Shown one piece after another: positions 1 through 8,233 of a DNA stretch of 64,000 bases; position 1 is the stretch's first letter; the number at the start of each line of letters is the position of its first letter. The DNA is from Kitasatospora purpeofusca (GTDB lineage: Bacteria > Actinomycetota > Actinomycetes > Streptomycetales > Streptomycetaceae): assembly GCF_000718025.1 (NCBI RefSeq), contig NZ_JODS01000002.1:372001-436000 (forward strand), in the 5' to 3' direction. The position numbers and the translations under genes were made by a program. Under the pieces are notes generated by a model. The model did no database searches, had not been told where the DNA came from, and worked only from the letters and a program-made list of their open reading frames with translations.

Positions 1-378
1 CGGCGCGCCGGCGGCGACGGTGGTGGCGCCGACCGGGGTGACGCCCAGGGTGACGGCGGAGTCGAGGGCGTCGGTGTCCAGGACGACCACCCGGGCGGCC
101 CGCGGCGGGACGGTGCTCTCGCCGCGGGCGTGCCGCACCACGCGAGGGGTTCCCGTCGCGCCGGTGGTTCCCGTCGTACCGCCGGTGGTTCCCGAAGTGC
201 CGGTCGCTCCCGTCGGGCCCGACCCGTCGGCCGCGGCCGGGCCGTCGGACCCGCAGGCGGTGAGCGCCGCGCCGGCGGCCAGCCCGGCGGCCAGCGCGAA
301 CAGCCCGCGACGGGTCGGGGCGAGGCGGGCGGGGGCGGGGCCGGGGAGCGAACGGCGGTGGGCGGGGGCGTCGGGCAT
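1..378 (-). CDS. Siderophore-binding lipoprotein of an iron ABC transporter, N-terminal part
   Basis: The gene enters the window at its 5' end and runs off the left edge. The start is the ATG at 376-378. The first residues are charged (MPDAPAHRR), a hydrophobic segment follows, and a lipobox LTAC places lipidation at about residue 50. After a Gly/Thr/Ser-rich spacer comes a stretch of the form TPRVVRHARGESTVPPRA followed by RVVVLDTDALDSAVTLGV, the usual entry into FecB/FhuD-type ferric-siderophore binding proteins. Its expected role is to hold ferric siderophore outside the membrane for a permease encoded beyond the window. The family is inferred from this N-terminal part only; the binding lobes are not visible. 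Confidence 0.8.
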   Translation of the reverse strand, partial: MPDAPAHRRSLPGPAPARLAPTRRGLFALAAGLAAGAALTACGSDGPAAADGSGPTGATGTSGTTGGTTGTTGATGTPRVVRHARGESTVPPRAARVVVLDTDALDSAVTLGVTPVGATTVAAGAP

Positions 379-458
379 CGGGCGACTCCGTTCGGGCGGC
401 AGACGGCGAGGCGGCTGATCCCTGCCCGGTGGCACGGATCGTTACGCCTGCGCGACCG

Positions 459-1247
459 TCAGTCGCCCTCCCGGTGCTCCAGGCGCTGCCGCAGCAGTTC
501 GTCGTACTCGGCGTGCACCCGGCGGTCCATGGCCAGGGCGAACTGGGCGTCGGTGACCGTACGGGCGAGCGGGCGGATCCGCAGGATCTGCTCCGTCAGC
601 CGGGCGGCCTCGCCGGGCGGCAGCGGGGTCTCGGCGGACAGTGCGCCGAGCACGTGCTCGCGCACCAGGGCGGTGAAGATCTCGGCTATCGCCGCCACGT
701 GCTCCTGGGTCCGCCGGCTCGCCGCCAGTACCACCGACAGCGGTACGCCCTCCGCCACCAGCGCCGTGGTGGCGTCCATCAGCCGGCGGCTGACGTGGGT
801 GATCCCGTCCTCCTCGACCGTGATGAAGCCCTGGTCGATGGACTCGGCGGTGTTCTCCTCGGTGAGCTGGTCGCCGAAGGCCGTCTTCAGCTCGTCCCAG
901 TCGAGATGGACCGCGGTCTCGTCGGACCAGGGCGCGACGAGCGCCGCCTCCAGGCCGATGAGGTCGGCGACGTCCCGCCCGCTCTCGCCGGCACGGATCA
1001 GTTCGGTGATGCCGCCGAGGGTGTGGCCGCGTTCCAGCAACTCGGCGATCATCCGCAGCCGGGACAGGTGGGACTCCCCGTACCAGGCGATCCGTCCCTC
1101 CCTGCGGGGCGGCTGGAGCAGCTTCCGCTCGCGGTAGAAGCGCAGGGTGCGGGTGGTGATCCCGGCCGCTTCGGCCAGCTCCTCCACCCGGAACTCGCGT
1201 TGTCCGACCTCGGGGGCGGCTTCGACCTTGTCCACGGCGCTCAGCAT
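459..1247 (-). CDS. MerR-family transcriptional regulator
   Basis: A 262-residue protein with a MerR winged-helix domain near residues 19-85: FRVEELAEAAGITTRTLRFY, then a wing with arginine-rich residues and a helix LSRLRMIAELLERGHTL. The C-terminal two thirds are helical with no cysteine cluster, so a small organic ligand or protein partner is more likely than a metal. It diverges from the monooxygenase operon starting at 1416, with a perfect 14-bp inverted repeat between them, and probably controls it. No clear ribosome binding site precedes the ATG at 1247; a GTG four codons in (1235 region) is an alternative start. Confidence 0.88.
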   Translation of the reverse strand: MLSAVDKVEAAPEVGQREFRVEELAEAAGITTRTLRFYRERKLLQPPRREGRIAWYGESHLSRLRMIAELLERGHTLGGITELIRAGESGRDVADLIGLEAALVAPWSDETAVHLDWDELKTAFGDQLTEENTAESIDQGFITVEEDGITHVSRRLMDATTALVAEGVPLSVVLAASRRTQEHVAAIAEIFTALVREHVLGALSAETPLPPGEAARLTEQILRIRPLARTVTDAQFALAMDRRVHAEYDELLRQRLEHREGD

Positions 1248-1313
1248 AGGGCGGGCGCTGCTCCGATCGGAGCGGTCGGGCTTCTTCCATCAAGTGTCAA
1301 CAAGGGCTACCCT

Positions 1314-1347
1314 GCCAACCGTGCCAGTGATTGCTGGCACGGTTGGC
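1314..1347. promoter_or_regulatory. Perfect 14-bp inverted repeat, candidate operator
   Basis: GCCAACCGTGCCAG (1314-1327) and CTGGCACGGTTGGC (1334-1347) pair perfectly around a 6-base spacer. The site lies between the MerR gene and the monooxygenase operon, 69 bases before the monooxygenase start. A TTGACA hexamer on the minus strand (1300-1295) could serve the MerR promoter. Its use as the MerR operator is inferred from position; it could also bind another dimeric repressor. Confidence 0.6.
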
Positions 1348-1415
1348 GTGATCCGCGCCGCGCCGAGCAGCGGCGACGTGCGCCCCACGGTCCCCCACCC
1401 TCAGGAGGACGCCGC

Positions 1416-3143
1416 ATGGCATCCAGCACCAAGCGCCCCCGCCCCCGAGCCGCCGAGGCGTCCGCCCAGGACCGGTCGCGCACCGCGCCCGGGGCCGTGG
1501 AGCCGGGAGCCGTCGAGTCGGAGGCAGCCGACTCGGGAGCCGTCGAGTCGGAGGCAGTCGTGGCCGAGGCCGAAGCCGTCGAGCCGGAAGCGGTCCCGCA
1601 CGTCCGGGTCGCCGTCATCGGCTCCGGCTTCGGCGGCCTCGGCGCCGGCGTCCGGCTGCGCCGCGCCGGCATCACCGACTTCGTCGTCCTGGAGCGCGCC
1701 GACTCGGTCGGCGGCACCTGGCGCGACAACAGCTACCCCGGCTGCGCCTGCGACGTGCCCTCGCACCTCTACTCCTTCTCCTTCGCCCCCAACCCGGACT
1801 GGCCGCGCAGCTTCTCCGGCCAGCCGGACATCCGCGCCTACCTGGAGAAGGTCGCCGACGTCTTCGGCCTCCGCCCCCACCTGCGCTTCAACACCGAGGT
1901 CACCGAAGCCCGTTGGGACGTCGAGCGGACCCGCTGGCAGATCACCACGACGGCCGGCCGCTGGACCGCCGACGCCGTGGTGGCCGCCGCCGGACCGCTC
2001 GCGGACCCGCAGATCCCCGAGCTGCCGGGCCTGGACTCCTTCCCCGGCAAGGTGTTCCACTCCTCCCGCTGGGACCACGACTTCCCGCTCGCGGGCAAGC
2101 GCGTGGCGATGGTCGGCACCGGGGCCTCCGCCGCCCAGATCGTCCCGGCGATCCAGCCGCAGGTGGGGAAGCTGACGGTGTTCCAGCGGACCCCGGCCTG
2201 GGTCCTGCCGCGCCGGGACCGGGCCATCACCGAGCTGGAGAAGCGGCTGCACGGCCGCTTCCCGATCACCGCGAAGGCCCGCCGGGGCACCCTGTTCGCC
2301 CTGCGCGAGCTCCAGGTGGACGCGTTCGTCCGGCGGCCCGGCCTGCTCAAGCTGGTCCAGCGCCTCGCCGAACGCCACCTCGCCGACGGCGTCGCCGACC
2401 CGGCCCTGCGGGCCAAGCTCACCCCGGACTACCGGATCGGCTGCAAGCGGATCCTGCTCAGCAACACCTACTACCCGGCGCTCGCCGCCGCCAACACCGA
2501 GGTCGTCCCGGCCGGACTGCGCGAGGTGCGCGGCTCGACCCTGGTCGCCGCCGACGGCAGCGAGCACGAGGTGGACGCGATCGTCTTCGGCACCGGCTTC
2601 CACGTCACCGACATGCCGATGGGCTCCCGGGTGTTCGGGGCCGACGGCACGAGCTTCGCCGAGAAGTGGAAGGAGGGCATGGAGGCCCTGCGGGGGTCCA
2701 CCGTGCACGGCTTCCCGAACTTCTTCTTCGTCATCGGCCCCAACACCGGGCTCGGCAACAGCTCGATGATCCTGATGATCGAGTCCCAGCTCAACTACCT
2801 GATCGACGCGCTGACCAAGCTCGACGAGATCGGCGCGACCGCGATGCAGCCCACCGCCCGGGCGCAGCGGCGCTGGAACCTCGAACTCCAGCACCGGATG
2901 GACCGCACGGTCTGGAGCACCGGCGGCTGCCGCAGCTGGTACCTGGACAAGAGCGGCAAGAACACCGTGCTCTGGCCCGGGTCGACCACCTCGTTCCGCC
3001 GTGCCACCCGCAAGGTGGACCTCACCGAGTACGAGCTGATCCTGCGCTCCGACGACCGGGCCGCGCCGCCCGCACTGTCCGCGTCGTCCGCCCGGGCCGC
3101 GTCGTCCGCGGCCGCCACCGGGACCGAGGAGGTCATGGCATGA
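1416..3143 (+). CDS. Flavin-dependent Baeyer-Villiger-type monooxygenase
   Basis: The 575-residue enzyme starts at the ATG at 1416 behind AGGAGG. Residues 1-60 are an acidic low-complexity tail made of repeats of EAVE/SGAVESEA type. The FAD Rossmann motif GSGFGG is at 69-74, the family fingerprint FPGKVFHSSRWD is near 209-220 (type I Baeyer-Villiger consensus FxGxxxHxxxW plus P or D), and the NADPH Rossmann motif VGTGASAA is near 233-240. The family inserts oxygen next to a ketone using NADPH and O2. It overlaps the hydrolase gene by 4 bases, so the ester product may be cleaved by its neighbour. The order monooxygenase, esterase, SDR resembles mycobacterial mymA-lipR-sadH. The substrate is unknown. 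Confidence 0.88.
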   Translation: MASSTKRPRPRAAEASAQDRSRTAPGAVEPGAVESEAADSGAVESEAVVAEAEAVEPEAVPHVRVAVIGSGFGGLGAGVRLRRAGITDFVVLERADSVGGTWRDNSYPGCACDVPSHLYSFSFAPNPDWPRSFSGQPDIRAYLEKVADVFGLRPHLRFNTEVTEARWDVERTRWQITTTAGRWTADAVVAAAGPLADPQIPELPGLDSFPGKVFHSSRWDHDFPLAGKRVAMVGTGASAAQIVPAIQPQVGKLTVFQRTPAWVLPRRDRAITELEKRLHGRFPITAKARRGTLFALRELQVDAFVRRPGLLKLVQRLAERHLADGVADPALRAKLTPDYRIGCKRILLSNTYYPALAAANTEVVPAGLREVRGSTLVAADGSEHEVDAIVFGTGFHVTDMPMGSRVFGADGTSFAEKWKEGMEALRGSTVHGFPNFFFVIGPNTGLGNSSMILMIESQLNYLIDALTKLDEIGATAMQPTARAQRRWNLELQHRMDRTVWSTGGCRSWYLDKSGKNTVLWPGSTTSFRRATRKVDLTEYELILRSDDRAAPPALSASSARAASSAAATGTEEVMA

Positions 3144-4165
3144 GCCGTCGTCCGATCCCCGCCGACTGTCTCCAGCCGGTGCCCGCCGAGGAGTTGGCCG
3201 TCCGCTCGGCCGACGGCACCCGGCTGCACGTCGAGGTCCACGGACAGCCGGGGGCGCCCACCGTCGTGCTCGCGCACGGCTGGACCTGCACGACCCACTT
3301 CTGGGCGCCGGTGATCCACCGGCTCGCCGACCGCTACCGGGTGGTGGTCTACGACCAGCGCGGCCACGGCCGGAGCGAGATCCCGTCGAGCCGGGCCCGC
3401 TACTCCACCCGCGCGCTGGCCGAGGACCTCGCCGCCGTGCTCACCCGGGTGGTCCCGGAGGGCGAGCGGGCGGTCCTGGCCGGGCACAGCATGGGCGGCA
3501 TGACCATCATGGCGGGCGCCGCCCGCCCCGAGGTCGCCGAGCGGGCGGCGGCCGCCGTCCTGATCTCCACCGGGCCGTCCGACCTCCTCACCGAGGTGCG
3601 GATCGTCCCGGACGCCGTGCGCCCGCCGGCGCTGCGCCGCTTCCTGCACCGGCAGGTGCTGCGGTCCCGGCTGCCGCTCGGACCGGTCGGTCCGGTCAGC
3701 CGGGCCGGGCTCAAGTACGCGATCATGGGCGCGGACGCGCCCGCCGAGCGCACCGAGGTGGCCGTCCGGATGGCGCACGCCTGCCGCACCGGCGTCCGCG
3801 CCAACTGGGCAGGGGTGCTGGACCGGCTGGACGTCCGCCCCGGGCTGGCCCGCCTCGCCGCGCCGACGGCGGTCGTGGTCGGCGCCGAGGACCGGCTCAC
3901 CCCGCCGGTGCACGCCCACCGCATGGTCGCGGCGCTCGCCGACCCGCAGGGGCTGCTCCTGCTGCCCGGGGTCGGCCACATGGCGCCGCTGGAGCGGCCG
4001 GCCGAGATCGCCGCCGAGATCGACCGGATGGCGACCGCCCACCTCCCGGCGCGCCCCGTCGCCGACTCCGCGGACTCCGCGGCCTCCGCCGGGTCCGAGG
4101 CCACCGCCGGTACCGACCTGCCCGCCGCCGCCACCGCCGACCCCGAGAGGACCGCCGTCGCATGA
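3140..4165 (+). CDS. Alpha/beta hydrolase (esterase) of the monooxygenase operon
   Basis: The ATG overlaps the monooxygenase stop as ATGA, which implies translational coupling. The 341-residue protein has the oxyanion-hole strand HGWTC near residue 46, the nucleophile elbow GHSMGG near 115-120, an acid in VVGAEDRLTPP near 250 and the histidine in GVGHMAPLERP near 279. There is no signal peptide. Residues from about 300 onward form an Ala/Thr/Ser-rich tail outside the fold. Given its partners, it probably hydrolyses the ester or lactone made by the monooxygenase; the actual substrate cannot be read from sequence. Confidence 0.85.
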   Translation: MSRRPIPADCLQPVPAEELAVRSADGTRLHVEVHGQPGAPTVVLAHGWTCTTHFWAPVIHRLADRYRVVVYDQRGHGRSEIPSSRARYSTRALAEDLAAVLTRVVPEGERAVLAGHSMGGMTIMAGAARPEVAERAAAAVLISTGPSDLLTEVRIVPDAVRPPALRRFLHRQVLRSRLPLGPVGPVSRAGLKYAIMGADAPAERTEVAVRMAHACRTGVRANWAGVLDRLDVRPGLARLAAPTAVVVGAEDRLTPPVHAHRMVAALADPQGLLLLPGVGHMAPLERPAEIAAEIDRMATAHLPARPVADSADSAASAGSEATAGTDLPAAATADPERTAVA

Positions 4166-5073
4166 CCGCCACCCCACCGCTCTCCGCCCAGGTCGCCGTC
4201 GTCACCGGAGCCGCGCGCGGCGTCGGCGCCGCCCTGGCCCGCAACCTCGCCCGGCGCGGCGCCAAGGTCGCGCTGGTCGGCCTGGAGCCGGAGGAGCTGA
4301 AGGCCGTCGCCGCGCAGTGCGGCCCGGACGCCACCGCCTGGGAGGCGGACGTCACCGACGTCGAGACGCTCACCGGGCTCGCCGAGCGGATCAAGGCGCA
4401 CTACGGCCGGATCGACACCGTCGTCGCCAACGCCGGCATCGCCCTCGGCGGTCCGCTGCTGGACAGCGACCACCGGGCGTTCAGCCGGGTGATCGAGGTC
4501 AACCTGCTCGGCAGCGTGGCCACCGCCCGGGCCTTCCTGCCCGTCCTCGCCGAGAGCCGCGGCTACCTTCTGCAGATCGCCTCGCTGGCCGCGCTGACCC
4601 CGGCTCCGCTGATGAGCGCCTACTGCGCGAGCAAGTCCGGCGTCGAGGCGTTCGCCCACGCGATCCGGGCCGAGGTGGCCCACCAGGGCGTCAAGGTCGG
4701 TGTCGGGTACCTGAGTTGGACCGACACCGACATGGTGCGCGGGGCCGACGAGGACACCGTGCTCAAGCAGATGCGCTCCCGGCTGCCGTGGCCGGCCAAC
4801 AAGACCTATCCGCTGGAACCGGCGGTGGACCGCCTCGCCGCCGGGATCGCCCGGCGCTCCGCCCACGTCTACGCCCAGGCGTGGCTGCGCGGGATGCAGC
4901 CGGTCCGCTGGGCCCTGCCGTCGCTGATCGCCGCGGTCGGGTCGCGCGACGTGGCCAAGCTGGCGCCCCAGCTCGCCGCCACCGCCGCCTCCCGCCTCCG
5001 GCCGGTCGGCGCCGGCGGCGCGGCCGACAGCGCCGCCCGGTCCGAGCGGTCCGAGCGGTCCGACCGGGACTGA
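4162..5073 (+). CDS. Short-chain dehydrogenase/reductase, third gene of the operon
   Basis: It overlaps the hydrolase gene by ATGA. The 303-residue protein is a classical SDR with the cofactor motif TGAARGVG near 15-22, the NAG motif in ANAGIA near 90, a catalytic serine in the strand LLQIASLAAL and the YxxxK motif YCASK at 154-158. It is longer than the usual 250 residues because of a C-terminal extension with hydrophobic WALPSLIAAV, as in SadH-like membrane-associated SDRs. It could oxidise an alcohol to the ketone the monooxygenase uses, or the alcohol released by the hydrolase. The direction and substrate are inferred from operon context only. Confidence 0.88.
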   Translation: MTATPPLSAQVAVVTGAARGVGAALARNLARRGAKVALVGLEPEELKAVAAQCGPDATAWEADVTDVETLTGLAERIKAHYGRIDTVVANAGIALGGPLLDSDHRAFSRVIEVNLLGSVATARAFLPVLAESRGYLLQIASLAALTPAPLMSAYCASKSGVEAFAHAIRAEVAHQGVKVGVGYLSWTDTDMVRGADEDTVLKQMRSRLPWPANKTYPLEPAVDRLAAGIARRSAHVYAQAWLRGMQPVRWALPSLIAAVGSRDVAKLAPQLAATAASRLRPVGAGGAADSAARSERSERSDRD

Positions 5074-5108
5074 CAGCAGGGCCCGCGCCGGCCGGTGGCG
5101 GCCCGACG

Positions 5109-5141
5109 ACGGCCGGTGGATCTCCCGGATCCACCGGCCGT
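5109..5141. terminator. Bidirectional terminator hairpin
   Basis: A perfect 14-bp stem, ACGGCCGGTGGATC (5109-5122) with GATCCACCGGCCGT (5128-5141), and a 5-base loop lie between the convergent SDR and serine hydrolase genes. There is no T-tract, which is usual in this group. Confidence 0.75.
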
Positions 5142-5161
5142 CCGTCGTGAACCGTCGGCCG

Positions 5162-6283
5162 TCAGCCGCTTCCCGGGGTCTCTCCCTCCGGCCGGGCGAG
5201 CCGCTTGAAGGTGTCGTAGGCGGTCTGGGTGAAGCAGGACCGCACCGTGGGCCCGGTGTTGGTGAGCGCGGCGACGGCGGTGGCGGTCTGCGGGCAGAAG
5301 CCGACGAACGCCGTGAAGCCGCGCGTCCCGCCGGAGTGGAAGAACAGGTCGCGGTCGTCCGGGGCGCGCCGGTGGTTCCAGACCAGGCAGATCTCGTCGC
5401 CGGAACGCGGCAGCCGCAACCGGGGTCGCTGCACCTCTCGCAGCGCGGTGCCGAGCGGGCCGCCGTCCGGCTCCAGGTGGGCGCGCAGGAAGCGCAGCAG
5501 GTCCGCGCCCCCTGCCCGGACGGCTCCCGCGCCCGGGAGGGCGGGGATCCGCCACGGTGGGAGCGGCCGCCCCAGGTGGTGGCCGGTCGCGAGGTGCGGC
5601 GCGTCGGGGGAGCAGCTGAGGGTCGCCAGTCCGAGCGGGCGGCCGATCCGCTCGTCGAGCAGCCCGGCGTAGTCGGGGCCGCCGCCCGCCTCGGCGAGCA
5701 GCCAGCCGAGCAGTCCCACACCGTAGTTGGAGTACCAGTACACCTCACCGGGCGGGTGGCGCACGGTGGTTCGGGCCAGCGCCGCCCAGAACCGCTGCTC
5801 GTCGTAGCCGGCGTAGGGGTTGCGGTTCCAGGAGGGGACGGCGCTCGCCAGCAGGCCCGGCGGCAGCCCGGGCAGGCCGGAGGTGTGGGTGGCCAGGTGG
5901 ATCAGCCGGATCGGTCCGCCGCGCCGGACGTCCGGCGGCCGGCGTCCGGCCGGGAGGTGGCGCTGCACCGGGTCGTCCGGGGCGACCTCGCCGCGCGCCG
6001 CCAGCTCGGCCAGCAGCAGGGCGGTGAAGGTCTTGGTGACGGAGCCGAGTTCGTAGCCGGTGTCGGGTGTGCACGGCCCGCCGTCCCGGGCGGTCCGCCC
6101 GTGGCAGTGGACGGCGGAGCGCCCGCCGCGCGCCACCGCCAGGGTCACGGCGGTGGCGTGCGGTCCGGCGGCGAGCACGAGTCCGGCGAACTCCTCCGCG
6201 CCGGGAGCCCCGGCATCGGTGCCCGCGACTCCCTCGATTCCCGCGGCGCCCGCCGCTCCCGCCCCCGCCACCGTCGTGCTCAT
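5162..6283 (-). CDS. Beta-lactamase-fold serine hydrolase
   Basis: The 373-residue protein has the SxxK motif SVTK at 81-84, the YxN motif YSN at 184-186 and a late HSGGTRG stretch in the place of KTG. This is the set found in class C beta-lactamase and D-aminopeptidase/esterase relatives. Residues 1-30 are Ala/Gly-rich without a convincing signal peptide, so it may be cytoplasmic. It is the last gene of the minus-strand operon that begins with the small peptide at 8431 and lies 7 bases after the 312-residue protein. In that setting it may process the peptide or a modified product; a resistance role is not supported. Fold assignment is firm, function is open. Confidence 0.85.
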   Translation of the reverse strand: MSTTVAGAGAAGAAGIEGVAGTDAGAPGAEEFAGLVLAAGPHATAVTLAVARGGRSAVHCHGRTARDGGPCTPDTGYELGSVTKTFTALLLAELAARGEVAPDDPVQRHLPAGRRPPDVRRGGPIRLIHLATHTSGLPGLPPGLLASAVPSWNRNPYAGYDEQRFWAALARTTVRHPPGEVYWYSNYGVGLLGWLLAEAGGGPDYAGLLDERIGRPLGLATLSCSPDAPHLATGHHLGRPLPPWRIPALPGAGAVRAGGADLLRFLRAHLEPDGGPLGTALREVQRPRLRLPRSGDEICLVWNHRRAPDDRDLFFHSGGTRGFTAFVGFCPQTATAVAALTNTGPTVRSCFTQTAYDTFKRLARPEGETPGSG

Positions 6284-6290
6284 CGCGCCC

Positions 6291-7229
6291 TCAAGCCGGG
6301 ACCGCCGCGCCGCCGAGCGCGCGGGAGAGCGTGACGGTGCCCGCGACCACCGCGACCACGGCCGTGTGCTCGTGGTCCCGGAACGCCTGCTCGGGGTCGT
6401 CCGAGACGGGCTCCGCGCTCTCCCGGGGGATCAGTCCGTCCTCGCGCTGGATGGCCGCGAGTGCCTCCCAGCCCTGGGCGCCGGTGACCGGCTCCCCGAT
6501 GCAGGAGTCCACCACCAGCAGCTCGCCGACCAGGTCCCACTGGCCGACCTCCAGCCAGGTGTCGACCCAGACCGGCAGCCAGTTGCGGACGTAGTCGCGC
6601 ATCGGCTCGGGCATGCTCTCCGGCTGCGCGCCCCAGTCGGTGAGGTGGAAGACGGCGTGGGTGATGTGGTAGCCGGTCAGCCAGTCGATCGCCCACGGCT
6701 CGGGGGTGGCGCCGAGCCAGGTCCTGGCGGTGAGCTCGGGCCAGTCGTCGGGCTGGTTGCGCAGCCCGATCACCCGGCGCGCGTTGGCGAGGGCCAGCCG
6801 CCGGTTGGGCATCATCTCGATGGCCTGGATCCCGCGCACCTTGGCGAGCGATTCGAGCAGCTCCTCCAGCGCCGGGTGCCGGTAGCCGGACCGGGCGAAG
6901 TGGACGTAGGTCTCCAGCGGGTCGGTCATCACCGGGTAGCGCAGCAGCCGCTCGTACAGGAGGTTGCCCTCGCGCAGCTGGGACCAGCCGAAGTCCAGCA
7001 GCTCGCGGGCGATCCGGGCGTCCTCCGGGCCGGTGACGCCGTCGCGCAGGACCAGCGAGGCGGCGAGCGCGGACTCGGCGAGCGGCTTGTAGGCGTTGTT
7101 GGGATCGGCGAGGTCGATGGTGACGTCGTCGGGCAGCCGGCCGAAGCCGCGTTCGTGGCAGGTGTGCAGCCAGGACATCGCCCGGGAGCCCAACTGCTGG
7201 GCGGTGGCGAGGATCCGGTGGTCGGTCAT
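6291..7229 (-). CDS. Helical protein resembling the DUF6895 family
   Basis: A 312-residue soluble protein with no signal or membrane segment. The sequence is rich in Trp, Leu and charged helices, with conserved-looking polar clusters GYHITHAVFHLTDWG (middle), VVDSCIGEP and FRDHEHTAVVA near the end. The pattern suggests an alpha/alpha barrel-like fold; I believe it belongs to the actinobacterial DUF6895 group, for which I know no activity. It overlaps the upstream gene by 4 bases (ATGA), so the two are probably made in fixed ratio. The His and Cys positions would be worth testing as a metal or catalytic site, but that is a guess. Confidence 0.7.
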   Translation of the reverse strand: MTDHRILATAQQLGSRAMSWLHTCHERGFGRLPDDVTIDLADPNNAYKPLAESALAASLVLRDGVTGPEDARIARELLDFGWSQLREGNLLYERLLRYPVMTDPLETYVHFARSGYRHPALEELLESLAKVRGIQAIEMMPNRRLALANARRVIGLRNQPDDWPELTARTWLGATPEPWAIDWLTGYHITHAVFHLTDWGAQPESMPEPMRDYVRNWLPVWVDTWLEVGQWDLVGELLVVDSCIGEPVTGAQGWEALAAIQREDGLIPRESAEPVSDDPEQAFRDHEHTAVVAVVAGTVTLSRALGGAAVPA

Positions 7230-8047
7230 GACACCCCTCCGGTCAGCAGGCGCTCCGCGACGGCGAGTTCGAGCGCGGTTCGGGCGCTGCCGTCGCCGAC
7301 GGTGCGGATCCGCTCCAGCATGGGTTCGACCTCCAGCGGCAGTTCCCGCCCGTCGGCGGCGAGCCAGGCGAGCCAGCGGGTCAGGCGGGCGGCGACGCGC
7401 TGGTCGCAGCGCAGGACGGAGCGGACGGCGCCGCGGGCCAGGGCGAGGCTGTGCTCGCGGGCGGCGTCGTGGACCGGCCCGTCGAGGCCGGGCAGGGCGA
7501 GCGCGGAGAGCTGGGCCATCCGCACCGACCAGGCCTGCCAGGCGTACGGCTCCGGGTGCGGGGCGTGGCCGGGCTGCGGCGCGCCCAGGTCGGTGTCCTC
7601 GCCGGCGTTCTCGCCCGTCGCCCCGGGGAGCAGGGCGTCGGCGGCGGGCCCGAGTGCGCGGGCCAGCAGGACGGCGGTGCCCCAGTCCCGCCAGGCGGTG
7701 ACCAGGGCGGCACCGGCGGCCCGTTCCTGGTCCGCGTCGGCAGGGGGGACGGTGGAGGGGGCGGGTGCGGGGAAGGCGGACGGGGGGAAGGCCCGGTGGG
7801 CCTCCGCGAGCAGCAGGACGGCCTGCTCGTCGGGCCCGGTCGCGCCCAGCGCCTGCGGTGCGAGGACGTCCGGCCCGAGCACCCGGGCGGCGGCGAGGAC
7901 CGGACGCGGCACGGGGCCGGTGCCGGGGAAGGCGGGCGCGGGCGCGACCGCACCCCCGGCGCCCCGGAGGGCGTCGAGGGTGTGGCCCGCCAGCCGCTCC
8001 ACCGCTGCGGCGTATTCGTCGCGGAGTGCGAGATCGGCGGTCGGCAT
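7226..8047 (-). CDS. Unrecognised helical protein of the small-peptide operon
   Basis: A 273-residue protein from the ATG at 8047, which has AAGGAG about 12 bases upstream; a GTG at 8107 with GGAG 8 bases before it would add 20 residues. No catalytic motif, cysteine pair or membrane segment is evident. It is almost all Ala/Leu/Arg helix with two Pro/Ala-rich loops, and ends ARTALELAVAERLLTGG. It is coupled to the 312-residue protein by ATGA overlap and lies 186 bases after the small peptide gene, so it likely acts with them, for example as a binding or recognition partner. I do not recognise a family. Confidence 0.65.
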   Translation of the reverse strand: MPTADLALRDEYAAAVERLAGHTLDALRGAGGAVAPAPAFPGTGPVPRPVLAAARVLGPDVLAPQALGATGPDEQAVLLLAEAHRAFPPSAFPAPAPSTVPPADADQERAAGAALVTAWRDWGTAVLLARALGPAADALLPGATGENAGEDTDLGAPQPGHAPHPEPYAWQAWSVRMAQLSALALPGLDGPVHDAAREHSLALARGAVRSVLRCDQRVAARLTRWLAWLAADGRELPLEVEPMLERIRTVGDGSARTALELAVAERLLTGGVS

Positions 8048-8233
8048 GGTTGCGTGCTTCTCCTTGGAGGTGGGCTTCGCGGTGTTACGGGGCCGCGGCG
8101 CGTTCACGTGGCGGCTCCGCCGGGGTCCGGGTCGTTGGCCTGCCGCCCCGGCCGCCGGGCCGGTGGCCGCGGCGGGACCGGAGGGCTGTGGCGCGGTGGG
8201 ACTCCGCGCGTCGCCCGGCAGCGTCCGTTCCGA

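Noticed and set aside
442..1293. 283-codon minus frame over the MerR gene
   Set aside because: Arg/Pro/Gly-rich shadow of the MerR coding region; the other minus frame has a clear MerR domain.
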